Positions 46,829 to 59,000 of a stretch of 60,000 nucleotides of DNA are shown piece after piece (position 1 is the stretch's first letter; the number at the start of each line of letters is the position of its first letter). Location: NCBI GenBank assembly GCA_903813345.2, contig CAIIXF020000009.1:8056030-8116029 (forward strand). The letters run 5' to 3'. The DNA comes from Owenia fusiformis (Eukaryota > Annelida > Polychaeta > Sabellida > Oweniidae). A program made the position numbers and the translations under genes. The notes beneath the pieces were generated by a model, which made no database searches, was not told where the DNA came from, and worked only from the letters and a program-made list of their open reading frames with translations.

Positions 46829-47095
46829 TTATAAACCATCATTCACAGAGACCTTTTCTCCACGAGGGTTTCTATTGGAAATACGTTTCTTAACATCAGG
46901 CCTGACATCTATCATCCCTTCATCGGGATCACCATAGTCATACTCATCAGTTTTTTCTGTTGTAGTTTCTACTTCACTCTCCGCCCCAGGAGATGTTAAG
47001 CCAAATGCAGCCAAGAATCCTTTCCAGTTAATCGTGTCGTCTGATTTAAATCGAATCAATAAAAATTCTCCTGAGGATACAAAAGTCTTTGTGAG
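46829..47095 (-). CDS. BMP1: Tolloid-like last coding exon: CUB5 end and C-terminal tail
   Basis: Reads [20 protein letters not shown], then [15 protein letters not shown] (end of CUB5). About 50 residues follow: an acidic stretch ([12 protein letters not shown]), then a basic one ([17 protein letters not shown]). The stop is at 46829-46831. The tail is longer than, and unlike, the vertebrate C-terminus. Confidence 0.93.
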   Translation of the reverse strand, partial: LTKTFVSSGEFLLIRFKSDDTINWKGFLAAFGLTSPGAESEVETTTEKTDEYDYGDPDEGMIDVRPDVKKRISNRNPRGEKVSVNDGL

Positions 47096-50000
47096 CTGAA
47101 AAATCAAAATGGGACAATCATCATGACGTAAACATTAAGAGTTGCCATGTCCGCGAGTCAGATCTTATAATCGATACATAAGGGATCAACCAATATATCA
47201 CATAATGTGTCACATTAACACATTCATATGTTTTGATCTTACATTGTATATACATGTATGTCAAAACATTCATTAAGAAATGTCAGATCAAACGTTCTGT
47301 ACAAATCCATCCAGTCTAGTTAAAAAGTCAAAGTTGTTCATTATCTATCTAAAAATTCGTCACTACATGTATTTGCTCATATAGTTTTTTAAATACATCA
47401 TGAAATAATAAAAAACACAATACATGTACTTACTTTACTGCCACAAAATTTGCCTATTCTAGGTGCAGCGTCATCTTTGCCATCATACACAATGACAGAA
47501 TCGTAACTACAGTCGCTCTCATCTTCAACCTCAAACTCTAAGAACCTTAATCGAACCCTGTAGTCACCTGAAGCCTGTATTAACCAATCACAATCCTCCT
47601 TATTGTCATAATTTTGGTCGCCATATTTAGCATGTGAGTAAAGATATTGTGCCGAACTATTTGCGATTAATGTACCCCCACAAACTGAAAAAGTTTTAAA
47701 TTTATTGTTAAATTAATTTTAAATTTATTTGAGTATTTCAGAATTAAAAACTTGCTATTCTTTCATTACAGTATTTGAGTTGGATTTATAATTTTAGTAA
47801 GCTTAACTTTTTAACTTTCAGATACTATGTTCCAAATAAATTATAAGAATGGGTCTCTCTATAACAAATATTAACAATTCTTGTAAATTAGAAACATTGT
47901 AGATAAACTGATTCTGTAACTACCTGTACTATGTATTGCATTGAATCCCTTCCGTTGAACAGAGGCATCAGAAAAAAATGTCATGTACATTTTATTGCGA
48001 CTTGATGACATCGCATGAGGTACACTGCTACCGCAATAACTTCCCAAACTGCGGGCCTCCTCGTCTTCCCCATCGTACAACTCGATATGATCGTAGGCAC
48101 ACTCCTGGTGGGGTTCCAACTCGAAGTCGCTAAACACCAACTTAATCTTGTGACCTGGCTTAGTGGAGAAATGCCACATGCATTGTTTTCTACTTGGGTA
48201 ATAGTCTGGCCAATTAGGACTGCTAACCTCCCCTTTGGGATCGGTTATTCTGTGTTGACAACCACCTTCCTTACAGCCATGTCCGTTGTCATGGAGAGTG
48301 AAGCCATTGTGGCAGGAGCATTTGTAACTTCCGACTGTGTTTTTACAGATATGTTGACAACCACCGTTATCTTGGGCACACTCGTCAATATCTGGAAAAA
48401 TATAATGTGTACAATAAAGAGATTTAAAGAAGCACATGTGTACAATAAAGAGATTTAAAGAAGCACATGTGTACAATAAAGAGATTTAAAGAAGCACACA
48501 ATATCTTATAATTGAACTTTTGAATGAAGTTATATTTCCCTAATGGACCAAGAACTGTGTCAGCTACTTGAGATTTTGCAAAAGGCTTGCACCCGCTTAA
48601 AAAATAATCTGCGCCCGCTTATTTCCAATTTGCATTCACCCGAGAATCGTGAAAAATTGTTATGTTTTGACCAACTTTGACGGAAAAATTCTGACTTCAT
48701 TACTGCTATAGTTTTTAATGTAATTTTCCATGAGTTATGTTATTTTAAGTGAATTCAGAGATTGCTTTCCCTCAAAGTTTTTTGCAAGGGTCATCACAGA
48801 CACAGACTATTAATTTCACACAAATAAGTCACTTTTGCTACCATTATGCAAAATCCTGCTAAAATCAGACGATTATTTACAACTCTTGAAATGAGTAGCA
48901 CTGAGCACAGCAGAGTCAACTGGGAAGTACACTTAATATAGGACACAAGAATTAAATAAATTATGTGGGATTGTGTACATGCAAGGAACACATTTCAGCT
49001 CTGAGTGGTCACCAGGTATTTAAATGGCCAATTTTGCAAGTTTAGCCTTTCTGGTACTAGTCATTCTGGTATGCCAGAGCCCCTCTTATCTGCCGTTTGC
49101 GAGAGGACTTTGACAGGATAAGGACAGAGGGGGCACGGCTATCGCGATGGGTACTAGTAACTATACTTCATATTTAAATGGACCATGATTTTATAGGGTC
49201 GTTGTGACCTAAATCATGTGGGCATTCATCATTTCAGATTAACAATGTGAAGATTGATACCCGGGTGCCTACCTGTGAAAAAGACACCCTTGAAGCCCGT
49301 TCTTTGCACAGAATTGTCAGAGCTGAATTCTATGCGTAGTGTGTTGCCCACTGATGTAATGGACCCTGGAAGTGTGGTTCCGCAGTAAGTGCCATGTAGC
49401 GTGGAGTCTGCCCCCACCCCACTCCTTACCTCTAGCGAATCATATTCACATTCATGCTGAAAATAAAAATAAAATACATTAATCTGTGCAATAACACAAT
49501 TATCTTCCATGATGTTGTAATTTCTGTAAATTTGATTGGCTCATGTGACACTAATATATCCTACATTTATAATTTTAAATATTAATGTGATACTCAATTA
49601 CAACTGCAATTTTGGGAAATACAGATTTTCAAGGGCATTATAGTTTTTGAGTTTCATTCAAAGCATTGACTAACTTAAAAGTTTTACACAATAGAATATT
49701 ATAATATAAATTGATGGTACATATGCTCTGTCGCCATTTTTGGGTGGTCTGAGACTAAGATCTTCTCTCTTAGAACCACTTGTCTACATGCAACAATATT
49801 CCAGCCAGCTTGAAAGGCTTCTATTCTTTTGTGATTCCAGTATTGCCCTTTGTGTTTTTTCTCTTTGATGTTTTTTATTTGTTTGCATGTTTGTTTGTTT
49901 AACACAAAAGGATGTTATCATATTAATTCCACTGAATCAATAAAAAAAATGTTGGGACCAACAGGAAAATAGATAAATAAATAAACAGAAATGTCACTAG

Positions 50001-53000
50001 GGGGTTTTAAATGGCCAGACATGAGTTTGTGAAGAAGGTGTCATGTTGCATCATTCGCTCAGTCAGATATACCCGAAATCCAGCTGGGAAAAGAAAAATT
50101 GATATTTTTGATTTTTTATTTGTAAATGACATTCCCGCTGGGTGACACTATGTACTAGTAACCTTAACTGTATTTCAATTAGTACTTTAGGCTCTTTGAA
50201 GGACCCCAACCTTCCAAATGTTTCTCATATAAGATAGTAAATAAAAAACAAGGTATTTAAAGAATCTATTCAATCAGTACAAACTTGATACAATTTGTGC
50301 ATGAACAGGAAAATGTCACGTCAAAGATCTCATCAGATCACACCATGTTTAACCAGACAAAGGATGGATTGTTAAGGAATGGAGTAATATTCTGTAAGGG
50401 AGATGTTAGCCCTTGCAATGAAATTAGCCAGGATGCTGTTTGTGTGATTTTCCGAGGTACTGCTGTGACAGTTACACTTTTTTATATATTTAATGTGACA
50501 AAAATGTGCCTATTACTACCAATATGTGCTACTCTCTTCATCCCATGTTTAAGAACGTCACATCCATGGGATGTCCTCAAAACAATTTATTAAGGGCCCC
50601 AGAGTAATTTATTAAGACACAGTTCCATGGTACCAAAAAGACCTACCAGGCAGAACATTGTTCTCCCACAAGAGAAAATTCAGGGTGGTCATGTTTTAAA
50701 ATTCAAAATAGAGTGGAAAAGAGTGAAATTAGCAAGGAATAAAATATACAGGCATGTAGTTGACATTCTAAAGTGTATAGAAATCCAAGAAAATGAAATA
50801 CTTTATTCAAAATTTGGCATGAAATGGAGTGAAATAAGTGTGAACAGACGGCATTTTATGAATGCGTTCTGGTCCCATGTCACTCCATGTAACATATCTT
50901 AGCTGTCATCTTTAATGTTTATCACTCACACTAAGGCCATAATATCACATAAACATAGTGCAATCATATGATAGAGTTGGCAGCTCCTCATTAATTGTGC
51001 TATCAAAAACAGTTCAACTACTAATAGTCAAGAAACTTTATAACAACAAAGCTACTTGAAAGTCCTCAATGGGATGTTTTACACATGAATATGGACAGGA
51101 AACTTAGAGATAAAATTGAAGTTATATCAATGGTGTGTACTCAAGAGCATTTATAAATGTGACACGTGCCAGTTTATGTCACCTGGATTACACTTCTCTG
51201 ATAATGTATCTCTTGTTGAATTTCACACCGTTATCTTTTAGCCCATTTTACCAATTTGAAATATGTGGGTATACCCGAGGCATAAGGTACATTTTACAGA
51301 TTTTTTTTTATAATTATTGAATTTGTGAAAATTAAGTATTTTGATAGTACATGTATATTAATGCTTTTAATGACATTTTTAGCTCAATTTTTTTTAATTT
51401 TGCGTTGTGTATTTTTAGAGCCTCTTACATACATAAGGATGGGAAAATTACAGTTCGGACATATCAACATTATTTTTTACCAGTTTGCTAAAAAACAAAA
51501 TGAACAAGCTTTTGAGTAAATTCATTGAAACGGCTATTTTTGGAAGTTTCATTAAAAATATAGCGCTATCCATCAACTCAAGTTAAATGCACCTGATGCA
51601 TCTCAGCTCCTTTTATAAATATAACACGGAAACATGTCGAAACACAGTTCCTCATTGTTCGAAAACAGAAATTTCACACGTGTGAGACAAGCATTTTATT
51701 TGTATAATTATACATTTGTACCGACCTCACCCCACACATTTCAAAAACATTTGCTTCAAATCGTAACCTATGACTTTTAATCAATTAAATTTTTTGTAAG
51801 TATTTAAAAAACTTGTCTTCTCTTACAAATATTTTCTCCTAACATATACTTATCAGAACAAGACAAAATTTGCTGTAATTCAATTCAGAATTTTCACAGT
51901 TCCAGACATCCTGTTCACTTCTTTTGAATTTAAACTTTGAATGAACGAGCATTATTATCTTCTTGTATTTCTATACCTTTTATTCTTAAAAGTTGAACGA
52001 ACTATACTCTTTTTCTGGACTTTTTTCAATTTTAGATTATCAGCTATATGCCTGCATATCTTATTCCTTGTCTTTTCCACCCTTTTCCACTCTTTTCCAC
52101 CCTTTTCCACTCTTTTCCACACTTTTCCACTATTTCCCACCTTATTTATTTGACACTTTAAAACATGCTCACAGTCAACTTACTCATGGGTCAGAGCACA
52201 TACTAATTTAGTAATTTGACAAATGAATTAATCTCAAACAAGATCCAGGATTCAATTCAGGATCCTCAAATTTCCATGACATTACTCCACAATTGATTCA
52301 TTTTTCTTAATGTTATTTTTCAATCTTGGAATGGGATATCACTTCCTGAATACATTTCTAAAATTGTTTTACTTTATTATTTCAAAAACATAACATATTA
52401 TTTACAAACTATCAAACATAGCACTTTTGGTGCTAAATTTTTGGGTGTTTCTAATTTTACATTATCTGGTGTTTCTAATTCTGCATACTTTGGGATTTCT
52501 AATTTTATTTAAAACTAAATGAAGTTTTTAATTCTATTTTAATTGGTCTCAAATTCAACACACATACACAATTTGGTGTTTCTAATTCCACTTATATTAT
52601 TTGAAGCTTCCAATTCTTGATTCTACTTAAATTAATTGGTGTTTCTAATTCTACTTAAATTATTTGGTGTTTCTAATTCTAAATTATTTGGTGTTTCTAA
52701 TTCTACTTAAATTATCTGGGGTTTCTAATTCTACTTAAATTATCTGGTGTTTCTACTTCTACTTAAATTATTTGGTGTTTCTAATTCAACTTAAATTATC
52801 TGGTGTTTCTAATTCTACTTAAATTATTTGGTGTTTCTAATTCTACTTAAATTATCTGGTGTTTCTAATTCTACTTAAATTATCTGGTGTTTCTAATTCT
52901 ACTTAAATTATTTGGTGTTTCTAATTCTACTTAAATTATCTGGTGTTTCTAATTCTACTTAAATTATTTGGTGTTTCTAATTCTACTTAAATTATCTGGT

Positions 53001-56000
53001 GTTTCTAATTCTACTTAAATTATCTGGTGTTTCTAATTCTACTTAAATTATTTGGTGTTTCTAATTCTACTAAAAAAATTATTTGGTGTTTCTAATTCTA
53101 ATCAAATTATCTGGTGCTTCTAATTCTACTTAAATTATTTGGTGTTTCTAATTCTACTTACATTATTCCCTTCCATATCAAAGTGGGTGAAGTTGATGGT
53201 GATTGTGTATTTCTCTGGCACAACAATCTGCCAGATACAGTTCTTGTTAGATGGGTAGTTTTCAGGGAACGAGGGACTGTGGATGGATCCATTGAGGGCA
53301 TTGATATAGCCACCACACGCATCTGGAAAATAGGGCATTGATATCAAATAGAATAACATGATGAATTGAGGGCATTGATATAGCCACCAAACGCATCTGG
53401 AAAATAGGGCATTGATATCAAATAGAATAACATGATGAATTGAGGGCATTGATATAGCCACCAAACGCATCTCCAAAATAGGGCATTGATATCAAATAGA
53501 ATGATATAATGCATTAAGGGCATTGATATAGCCACCAAACGCATCTGGAAAATAGGGCATTGATATCAAATAGAATGATATAATGCATTGAGGGCATTGA
53601 TATAGCCACAACAAGTATATGGAAAATAGGCCACACTTCCTAGTCTTGCATTTATCTCTTGTGTAAATGACCAATTCAAATAAACTTCATTTTTGATTTT
53701 TTAATAGGAACTAATGTATGGCATCATACAGAGACAATGTCCAGCAGTACCGAACAGTACTGTGATTGCTTATTGGGGGTGTAAAAATAGTATTTTACCT
53801 TCGCATCGCTTGCCATCTGAGTGTAGCTCATATCCGATCTTGCATTGACACTTGAAGCCTCCAAGGGTGTTTACACATTGATGGTGGCAACCATGTTCAT
53901 CTGTACTACACTCATCATATTCTGAAACACACATTTAAATGGATTGCTCTGGTTTATAGGGGTTTGAACTTTAATTATGCTATGATTTCTCATTTATAAT
54001 GTTGCAATACAGGAACATGTATAACAGTATTCAAATAATTGCTTTGTACATATGTACTTCCTTAATTCTATAATTTTTATATTTTATTGGTTCATATTTT
54101 TATAATTTAAAGAACAAACACTAAAAACAGGTCTGATCTTACGAACTGAATTCTTATAATAACTTAAAGTAGCAGGATGATGAGAAATTGATTGTAATTC
54201 TGCATGATTACAATTATCTATATTTCATGCAATGGTTGATAATTTTCACATTTCAAAGATTTACACATGTATTTGTAAAATGCACAGTTCATGATCAAAA
54301 TATATTTCCATTATAAAATTGATATAACATTAATTTCTTCAATATTTTCAATATTTTTGATAGTAAAGATCACATGTGATAGTGTGAACACATCTTAAGG
54401 AAGACCATATGTTACATTCCAGGTTAGTGTGGACCCACCTTAAGGAGGATCACATGTTGCATTCCAGGTTAGTGTGGACCCACCTTAAGGAGGATCACAT
54501 GTTGCATTCCAGGTTAGTGAGGACCCACCTTATGTCCTTAAGGAGGATCACATGTCACATTCCAGGTAATTGAGGACCCACCTTAAGGAGGATCACATGT
54601 TGCATTCCAGGTTAGTGTAGACCCACCTTAAGGAGGGTCACATGTCACATTCCAGGTTTTGTCTTACCTTTTATGAAGCGTGCTGCAAAGCCAGCCTTCT
54701 GTACAGAACCATCAGACACAAACTTTACATAGAGTTTATTACTGGTGGATTTGAGATCTTCCGGAACCTTATAGCCGCAGTATTTTCCAATGAGAGGAGA
54801 GGTTTTCTCGTGACCATCTCTCACTTCTAGGTAGTCATAGACGCAGTTGTCATGGTTCTCAATCTAAACAAAATATCATATCATTTGGTTTAAATTGGTG
54901 CACTGATTCGGTTTGAATTGGACTTATTTTGTTTGAATTGGTGCATTAGTTTTGTTTGAATTTATACCCCAGATTGGTTTGAACTGGTGTTCTCATTTGA
55001 TTTGAATTGGTGAAGTTCTGTTCAATTTCGAAACTACTGTTTCCTCTTTAATATTTTGATTGTTGCCCTCATGCTTTCTAATTGATACCTCGGGTATTTT
55101 TATTCGTATGAGGGTCTTCAATTGGTTTGTCATGATCCATTAAAGTTTGACAAAATAAATAGACTGGTTTATAACAGTATGAAAGTGGCCCATATCAAAA
55201 TTTACAAAGGCTTTACACCTACAATTTACACTCAGTTTATACTTACTTTACACCCAGTAAATAGGTGACCAATTTCATATGCAAATGAGCTAATTTACAC
55301 TTTAATTTACACTCAGTTTACACCTTAGTATACACCCACTTTACACCAAGTTTACATCTACTTTACATCCAGTTCGCACTTAGTTTTCACTTAAGTTTAC
55401 ACTCAGTTTACACTTACTTTACACCCAGTAAATAGGTGACCAATTTCACATGCAAATGAGCTAATTTACACCTTAGTTTACACTCAGTTTACACTTTAGT
55501 ATACATACTGATTGGTCAGATTTTAAACTTAATTTACAGTTAGTTCACATATTTCACCTAATCCTTAATTGGCGAAATGCTAACTGCTTATCGCAGGAGG
55601 AAAGAATGCAAAGATATTCTGAATTTTGAAGCACTGTGATCAGAGAATAATATTAATGAAGATACAGGGGGTCCAAAGCGTAACGAATTGCAAAAAATTG
55701 CAAAAATTAAAATCCCATGTTAAATCGCCATGGGGATTTTCCTGGAATTTTCTGTCTAAGCACTTTAAAAAGTATTTGTAGGAGTTATGCTATAGTACAA
55801 ATATCACAGAATGATCAGCATTAAAGATCTATACATTATACAAGTAGTTCTGCTCAGATTTTTAAATTGAAGTTTTAAACAAAAAATGCTAAAATAATTC
55901 TGTTTTGTAAAAAGTTCAAATCCGCCATCTTGAATTATGGTGCCATAATGACACTCTTTTGCATATTCAATTTTTTCAAGAAAAAACCCCATAAAATATG

Positions 56001-59000
56001 GGTCTATATAATTTATTGGGCCTTGCTTCCTTCTCTTGCTTCTAGATACTTTTACAAATAACTTTTTTATTTTCTTCATTTTTCCAAAAAGTTTCCAGTC
56101 TCCAGGGAGTTAATGAATGTATATGTCCTATGTAAAACCTATGAATTACAGCCCAGGATATAATGCCATCATGATTCAGATTAGAATGAATTCTAGGTGA
56201 AAAGATCAAAACAAACAGGCAAGCACAAAAGGTAGAAAGATTCAATGGATATATTGAAAAGAAATTTGAAGCTTAAGAAAATGGATAACTAAATGAACAA
56301 ATATGATGAAACTGGAACAAATGCACAACTAATACCTAATGGTAAAGTTGACACCAAAATCAAATAAAGTAAAACTGTATCAGGGCCGATGTTATAGGAT
56401 TTTGTGAAGACTTACCAAAACCAAAATGGCTAAGCCAGCTTTGATTGAAAGAGAGGCTGCATGAGCCTCGTTTTGGAATTAGGATTCAGTCAAGTATACA
56501 CTTAGTTTACACTTTGACCAATATTTGATTTTTCTGAGTCTAATTTACATCCAGTTTTCACTTTTAACAAATTCAAAGTCAAGTTTACACCTAGTAAATC
56601 AGTGTTTACTTTCTGCAAGTAAATACCTATTTACTTGAGGTAAAGTTAACATCGAAGTATACACCAAGGTCTGGTGTAAATTAAGTGTAAACTGAGTGTA
56701 AACTGGATGTAAACTTGAATTCATTTTTGTTTGGGGGTAACTTTGCATTTGAAATGTTGCCATTTGTGCTCCTAATTAGACTTATAGTAATCTATTGCAG
56801 GCATAAAGTTAAATGCTGATTTCAAGTTTTATCAACATGTTCATTATTTTTAAAATTGCTGTAAATGTAGTATGTAAATGATATAAATGAGGCTGTTTGA
56901 TAAAACTGCATCATAAGTTGTGCCAATACAATTCATGAATGAGTGATTCAATAATAATAAATAATATGAATAAATAAATAATAAACAAATAAGATAAACA
57001 TGTTCATACCTCAAATGAGACAAACTTAAGAGCCACAGCATAGTCATCAGGAACAGTTATCTTCCAAACACACTCCTTGTTGGGTTTATAATAATCAGGG
57101 TAGTTAGGACTGGACAACTGACCCTCTTCCTTCAGGATTTCTCCCCCACACACAGCTGTAACAAAAATTGTATAAGGTTTACAGGGGTTTGTGGACAATT
57201 AGGCAATTGGAACTAGACAATTGACCATAAAGGTCCTGTAGAAACCATTATCAGGAAAATTGTGGTTTTGAAATGTTTGAAAATTAAAGGCTCGGTCTAC
57301 TTTTCATAAAAATGTAAAACATAGCTATTAGGATTGTTATAGTCAGAGCCATGAAAAGTATCATTAGAAGGAAAATAATTTCAAACTTTACAAGGGACCT
57401 TTAAATATTTATCTACATCACACAGCTGGATTGGTCTAAATGTATCATTTTACAATGTTTTTTGCTGTTTGAAGGGATTTCAGTTTATATAGTATTTCCT
57501 TCATTTCTATCAGTACAAAATGATGACAATATAGCACTTTCAATAATTGAGGAACGAATAAATATTTTGAAAAATGTTCTGAATACTCTGGAACATAATA
57601 TACGAGGAAGCACTAACAATTAAGGCCAGGGTGTCTTAATGTTACTCCAAAGGGCTTAATATACTGGATATACCAGGATATAAATAGTGGATTCAGGAAG
57701 TCAGGAAACTCAAAGCCAATAATTGCCTGTGATTAATTATATTTATGAACTATTAATCATTATTATTTCATGATTGGGGTAATAAGCTGCATTCCCCTGG
57801 ATGACCCGGGCTCAGTACAATCAATTATCCAGTGATTAAAATTATTGCGGGTTACATTTTGAAATGGAAAATAAAGTGCAGATTCATGGGGTTAGCACGT
57901 GATAAAATACAAAGGTGGGTAGTTAGTACCCTAAATTGTATAGAAATGCAAGAAAAGCTGAGTGTTTATTCAAATTTTAAGGAGATATGTGTGAAATAGG
58001 CAAAATCATAGAGAGATTTTAAGCAGACAGTTATTGGTAAACACCTCTACAGTTATTGGTAAACATCTGGGACCTTGGTCAGCTGATCAGATCAATTATA
58101 AGTTATTGCGTAATTACGGATCACTACAAGGTGTTTGCAGAATTAACTGGTTTCCACCACTTTTCAATACAATGAGTACAATAAACATCCGATAGCTAAT
58201 CTAAAATAATTAAGTATATTCACTCCCCTTATCTCCTGGATTGTTTTACTTGTAAACAATATTCAAGAGGATAAGTATTAATCAGCAAGAAAAATGGGCT
58301 CAATAGAATTTATATTGCGCAAAAATGATAAAGGTTTACCCTGAGAACATGCTGATTCTCAAGTCCCCTTTCAGTGTTTCAAAATTGCCAAATAATTCTA
58401 TAATAACCCTATTACCAGACATAACCTGCCAGATGCTCCACAATTTAACCCCACTAACTTTACAAAAAAGCATACCACCCCCTATCACCATTAATAGGAT
58501 GAAAGATACAGTACTTCTCATAACTGAGTTGAATAGATATTTCACTGTCAGTATGGTAGATTTTTTTTTTGCATTCAGTTTGGCAATTATTGTTGTATAA
58601 AACAGAATTAACCTCTTGAATACCCAGAGTGACGGATATATCCGTCACAAATGAAATAAGACTGGTGCCCAGAGGGACGAGAAAATCTGTCACAAAATTT
58701 TTCACAAAAATTGCTCTCATTTTAACAATTTTCATCCAATTTACACAAAAATTGTTTTAAAACGTGTAGAAATGATCTCTGCCGTCCAATTTTACTAAGC
58801 TGAGCATCTAAAGTTGTATAGGTATGTAATAAAATGTCAAAAGGTGGCAAAAAATGAAAAATTCTCTGGTTTCATGCCAATTTTAGAGCCTGGGATTCAA
58901 GAGGTTAAATAAATGTAAAAATAATCAAATAGTTACCCTCATAACTGGCTGCAAAGCCTACATCCCCCTTAGTGGCCTGGTTGGATCTGTATTCAAGCCA

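Noticed and set aside
48015-48458. 147-codon plus-strand frame
   Set aside because: It is antisense to the EGF2/CUB4 exon and has no family resemblance.
51941-52211. Frames over the cttttccac repeat
   Set aside because: Low-complexity minisatellite. The frames on both strands are compositional.
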